Assembly (NCBI RefSeq): GCF_000708595.2 | Contig: NZ_JARP01000001.1 | Span: 496,001 to 560,000 of the forward strand | Reading direction: 5' to 3' | Length of the DNA stretch: 64,000 nt | Origin: Flavobacterium sp. KJJ | Lineage (GTDB): Bacteria > Bacteroidota > Bacteroidia > Flavobacteriales > Flavobacteriaceae | In this document: positions 61,457 to 64,000 of the stretch, in pieces | How the letters are laid out: every line of letters begins with the position of its first letter | Numbering within the stretch: the first letter of the stretch is position 1 | Program-made: the position numbers and the translations under genes | Notes under the pieces: model-generated | What the model was told of the DNA's origin: nothing | The model's input: only the letters and a program-made list of their open reading frames with translations | Databases searched by the model: none

Positions 61457-61792
61457 ATTTAAATACTTTTTAAATATCCAACTCCATTTGTCAAAAGCAA
61501 ATGGAGTTTTTTTTTTGTAAAAATGTCTTTACAAATATTAAATGTAAATGCTTTTAAAAGCCTGTAGTTTTTAATTTAATGAGAATAATGTATTTATACT
61601 TTAAGAGTGTTTGGTAATGTTGAATTAAATTTATAGTTTTAACAAAATTAATAAAAGTATAAGTAAATTTAATTGAGAATTTTTAATCATTAGTTTTGAT
61701 TATTTAAGTTTGTTGCTAAGTAAATTTCTTTTACATATTATAATATTAGCATTGTTAAAGAATACTGTTTTTAATACCCTAAAATCTGCCCT
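61457..61792. other. 336-base gene-free stretch before the first LamG gene
   Basis: Opens with a strong terminator (61480-61516), then AT-rich sequence. The last ~180 bases share several blocks with the region before the second LamG gene, including AAGTATAAGTAAATTTAATT (61656-61675), and TTAGCATTGTTAAAG near the start codon. No exact TAnnTTTG was seen. Confidence 0.6.
61480..61516 (+). terminator. Terminator after the PLP enzyme
   Basis: A perfect 11-bp stem (61480-61490 with 61498-61508), loop TCAAAAG, then a run of ten T. Confidence 0.9.
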
Positions 61793-62674
61793 ATGAATAA
61801 ATTATTACTGACATTAATGTTTGTAAGTTTTTTTAATGCAAATGCTCAAAATCCCGTTCAAGAATTTAATTTCAACGGAAACCTAAGTAATATAGATAAG
61901 ACAATTTCCTTTCTAGGAACCTCTGCTTTTGTAAATGACAGAATGGGAGTTGCGAATGGAGCGCTACGACTTTCTGGCAAATCTTTGCAATCTGTTGTAG
62001 GTGATCTTCCACAAGATAATAAACCGAGATCAATATCGGTTTGGGTAAAATTTAATACAATTGCTTCGGCAAATTACATTTTCGGTTATGGAACTGCTGC
62101 AAACGCTCAGTATTTTGGTTTGCTGCAACAAGGCACTACAAGCTCAAATTCTGATGTAAGTCTAGCAGGCTGGGGTACCGGAAATGATGTAATCGTGTCA
62201 GTTCCGCTTCAAAAAGGTGTTTGGTATCAATATAGTATTACGTATGACGGCACTACTTCTAAGTTATATCGCAATGGTGAACTTTTAAAATCTTCAGGCG
62301 GAATTTCGCGCGCGACAAAAGGATATATTCTTAGATTGGGACAAATGAATGCAAATGTTGGAATTAATGCTGATATCGACGAACTTAAAGTATACAATGT
62401 TGCAATGACAGATGAGCAGGTTATGGAGTATTATAACAGTTCAAAACCATTAACAGTTGCAGTAGCTGATAAGCCTTCGACAGTAAAAAAAGCTGTTGCA
62501 GAAACAAAGACTGAAGTAAAGGCTACATCTGCAGCTTCTGCAACAGGTAATATTGTTGCAAAGAAGGTTGAGGTTTTTTCTCAAGGAAAAAAAATAATTG
62601 GAAGCAATGCAACAAATATTAGTGAATTGCCTGAAGGAACTTATTTATTGAAAATAACAAACGGTCAAAATTAA
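61793..62674 (+). CDS. Secreted LamG-like protein with T9SS-like C-terminus
   Basis: 293 residues with a signal peptide (cut near NANAQ). A concanavalin A-like LamG domain (about 22-218) has SISVWVKFNT, YGTAANAQYFGLLQ and GINADIDELKVYNVAM. After an Ala/Lys/Thr-rich linker comes a short C-terminal region VEVFSQGKKII...ISELPEGTYLLKI, which resembles only the last part of a type A T9SS sorting domain. It is probably exported and may bind glycans. A close tandem copy follows. Confidence 0.82.
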   Translation: MNKLLLTLMFVSFFNANAQNPVQEFNFNGNLSNIDKTISFLGTSAFVNDRMGVANGALRLSGKSLQSVVGDLPQDNKPRSISVWVKFNTIASANYIFGYGTAANAQYFGLLQQGTTSSNSDVSLAGWGTGNDVIVSVPLQKGVWYQYSITYDGTTSKLYRNGELLKSSGGISRATKGYILRLGQMNANVGINADIDELKVYNVAMTDEQVMEYYNSSKPLTVAVADKPSTVKKAVAETKTEVKATSAASATGNIVAKKVEVFSQGKKIIGSNATNISELPEGTYLLKITNGQN

Positions 62675-63046
62675 AAATTGCTATTTTGATTGCAATTTGA
62701 AATAAATATTACTTATAAATATAAAGCTCCATTCATGTAAAGTGTTTGGAGTTTTTTTTGTTATAAACTTTCATAAGATTGAATTTTTCTAATGAGGTTT
62801 TTTCTATATAATTACAAATACCGTATTTATACGTAAGAATAAAAGAATTTTATTGTGATAAATTTATAATTTTAATAGTATTGCAATAAGTATAAGTAAA
62901 TATAATTAAGCCGTAAAAATGATCAATTTTGGTTATTTTAACGATTATTTAGGTTAGTTGTCGGAAAAATTTTAGACCAAAAACATAAAAATATAGTTTA
63001 GCAGTGTTAAAATCACACAATGTTTTAATGCTCAAAGTTTACTTTT
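62675..63046. other. 372-base gene-free stretch between the LamG paralogues
   Basis: Holds a weak terminator-like hairpin (CTCCA at 62727 with TGGAG at 62747, then a T run) and an AT-rich region. The part from about 62860 repeats blocks of the region before the first paralogue (AATAAGTATAAGTAAATATA), so the duplication included upstream DNA. Confidence 0.6.
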
Positions 63047-63958
63047 ATGAAAAAACTAATGTTTTCTTTACTGTTTGTAAGTTACTTAAATATTAATGCA
63101 CAAACGCCAATAGAGGAATTTAATTTCGATGGCACTTTAGTTAATACTAAAAATACAACTTCATTTACGGGAACAAATAATTTTGTTGCCGATAGAAATG
63201 GAGTTGCGAATGGAGCACAGCGACTCGTTAAAAAAGCGATGGAAGCGATTATAGTTGATCTTCCTCAAAATAATAATGCCAGAACAGTTTCTATCTGGGT
63301 AAAATTTAATGACATTGCTTCTGCAAACTATATTTGGGGATATGGCACTGCCTATAATGCTCAGTATTGTGGACTATTGCAGCAAAGTACAGTTTCTTCT
63401 AATTCTGATTTAAGTCTTGCAGGCTGGGGCGCCAGCAATGATGTAATTGTTTCAGCACCATTATCAAAAAGTGTTTGGTACAACTACACTATTACTATTG
63501 ATGGAACAGCTTCCAAAATATATCGCAATGGAGAACTTTTAAAATCGGTGAACGGTATTGCTAGAACTACAAAAGGTACTATTTTTAGATTAGGTGAAAT
63601 AAACACAACAATTGGCATTAACGCTGATATAGACGATTTAAAGATATACAATATCGCATTGACAAATGAGCAAGTAAAAGCTCTTTATGAATATTCTAAG
63701 CCTGCTATAGTTGTTGCAGCAACAGAATCCACACCAGTTGTAAAAACAAAAGGTGCTGGTAAAACTAAAGCAGTGGCTAAATCCCCATCAAATGCAATTA
63801 TTACGAACAGCGATTTAAACGGAGTAACAAAAAATGTTGAGGTTTACTCTCAAGGACAAAAAATATTAGGGAACAATGCAAACATTAATGATTTGCCAGA
63901 AGGAACTTATTTGTTGAAAATAACAAATTCTTCCTCAAAGAAAGTAACATCAAAATAG
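63047..63958 (+). CDS. Secreted LamG-like protein, tandem paralogue
   Basis: 303 residues with the same plan as the gene before it: signal peptide, LamG domain (SIWVKFNDIASANYIWGYGT, AGWGASNDVIVSAPL, GINADIDDLKIYNIAL), Lys/Ala/Thr linker and a short C-terminal region VEVYSQGQKIL...INDLPEGTYLLKI. It ends with a basic tail SSSKKVTSK that the first copy lacks. Many positions are shared along the LamG domain. The ligand is unknown. Confidence 0.82.
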   Translation: MKKLMFSLLFVSYLNINAQTPIEEFNFDGTLVNTKNTTSFTGTNNFVADRNGVANGAQRLVKKAMEAIIVDLPQNNNARTVSIWVKFNDIASANYIWGYGTAYNAQYCGLLQQSTVSSNSDLSLAGWGASNDVIVSAPLSKSVWYNYTITIDGTASKIYRNGELLKSVNGIARTTKGTIFRLGEINTTIGINADIDDLKIYNIALTNEQVKALYEYSKPAIVVAATESTPVVKTKGAGKTKAVAKSPSNAIITNSDLNGVTKNVEVYSQGQKILGNNANINDLPEGTYLLKITNSSSKKVTSK

Positions 63959-64000
63959 GAGTAAAACTTAGGTTAATAAAATAGTTAGTTATTTATATTG

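Noticed and set aside
1..64000. A prophage, integrated element, toxin-antitoxin or defence island
   Set aside because: No integrase, transposase, phage structural genes, restriction or toxin families were found, and gene content is housekeeping throughout.
1..64000. tRNA or rRNA genes in the gaps
   Set aside because: The gaps are short and AT-rich, or filled with terminators and repeats. I saw no GGTTCRAATCC-type T-arm or cloverleaf by eye; a tRNAscan run would settle it.

Overview
The window looks like a stretch of Flavobacterium chromosome (Bacteroidota, Flavobacteriaceae). Several things point that way: low G+C throughout; many gene starts preceded by the Bacteroidota -7 promoter element TAnnTTTG; few Shine-Dalgarno sites at start codons; a fused CcoNO oxidase subunit; and lineage-typical families (DUF6048/DUF6452, DUF6095, DUF5606, T9SS-like C-termini). 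About 60 protein genes fill almost all of the window. I see no tRNA, rRNA, CRISPR array, insertion sequence, prophage or recognisable defence island. This is mainly core chromosome, so most of the novelty lies in regulation and repeats rather than in an exotic gene cassette.

Layout. 1-4400: a partial cNMP/CBS/DUF294 nucleotidyltransferase, a small lipoprotein, and a leftward cluster murQ - DUF6095 - pentapeptide protein - DinB-like protein. 4500-9500: two tandem membrane-bound AraC-type regulators, then an outer-membrane beta-barrel protein. 9500-17400: ZIP transporter, methyltransferases (including a THUMP RNA methyltransferase and rlmD), an Asp/Glu racemase-family enzyme, DUF6048/DUF6452, and an orphan histidine kinase. 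17400-25900: lipoproteins, aldo/keto reductase, cysE-cysM, DUF1003, Smr protein, a cysteine desulfurase and a TsaC-like protein. 26000-30750: a surface-glycan patch in mixed orientation (DUF5672, GT4, an InaA/Kdo-kinase-like protein, GT2, GT9). 30800-39200: dapD, an Aer-type PAS protein, ruvX, mqo, an FUSC transporter, def, DUF5606 and mazG.

39200-50200 is the functional centre: a Crp/Fnr regulator, the CcoI copper ATPase, the cbb3 oxidase operon ccoS-ccoNO-ccoQ-ccoP-ccoG-ccoH plus a SafE/TauE-like protein, and hemN. ATGATA-N2-TATCAT operators, one with a single mismatch, lie upstream of ccoI, ccoS and hemN. In all three cases exactly 22 bases separate the operator from the -7 element. This is strong internal evidence for an Fnr-type microaerobic regulon and it also decides the ccoI and hemN start codons.

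50200-64000: two unknown proteins, DoxX, an acyl-CoA carboxylase beta subunit, lpxD, msrB, prfB (with an intact programmed +1 frameshift), a threonine aldolase, YbaB, a secreted S9 peptidase, a second PLP-dependent cysteine-synthase-like enzyme, and two tandem secreted LamG-like paralogues.

Many gene ends carry hairpins. Some are classic terminators. Others belong to a family of word-like inverted repeats (CTAAGATTCTAAG, AAGGTTCAAAG, AACTTGA types) that recur between unrelated genes.
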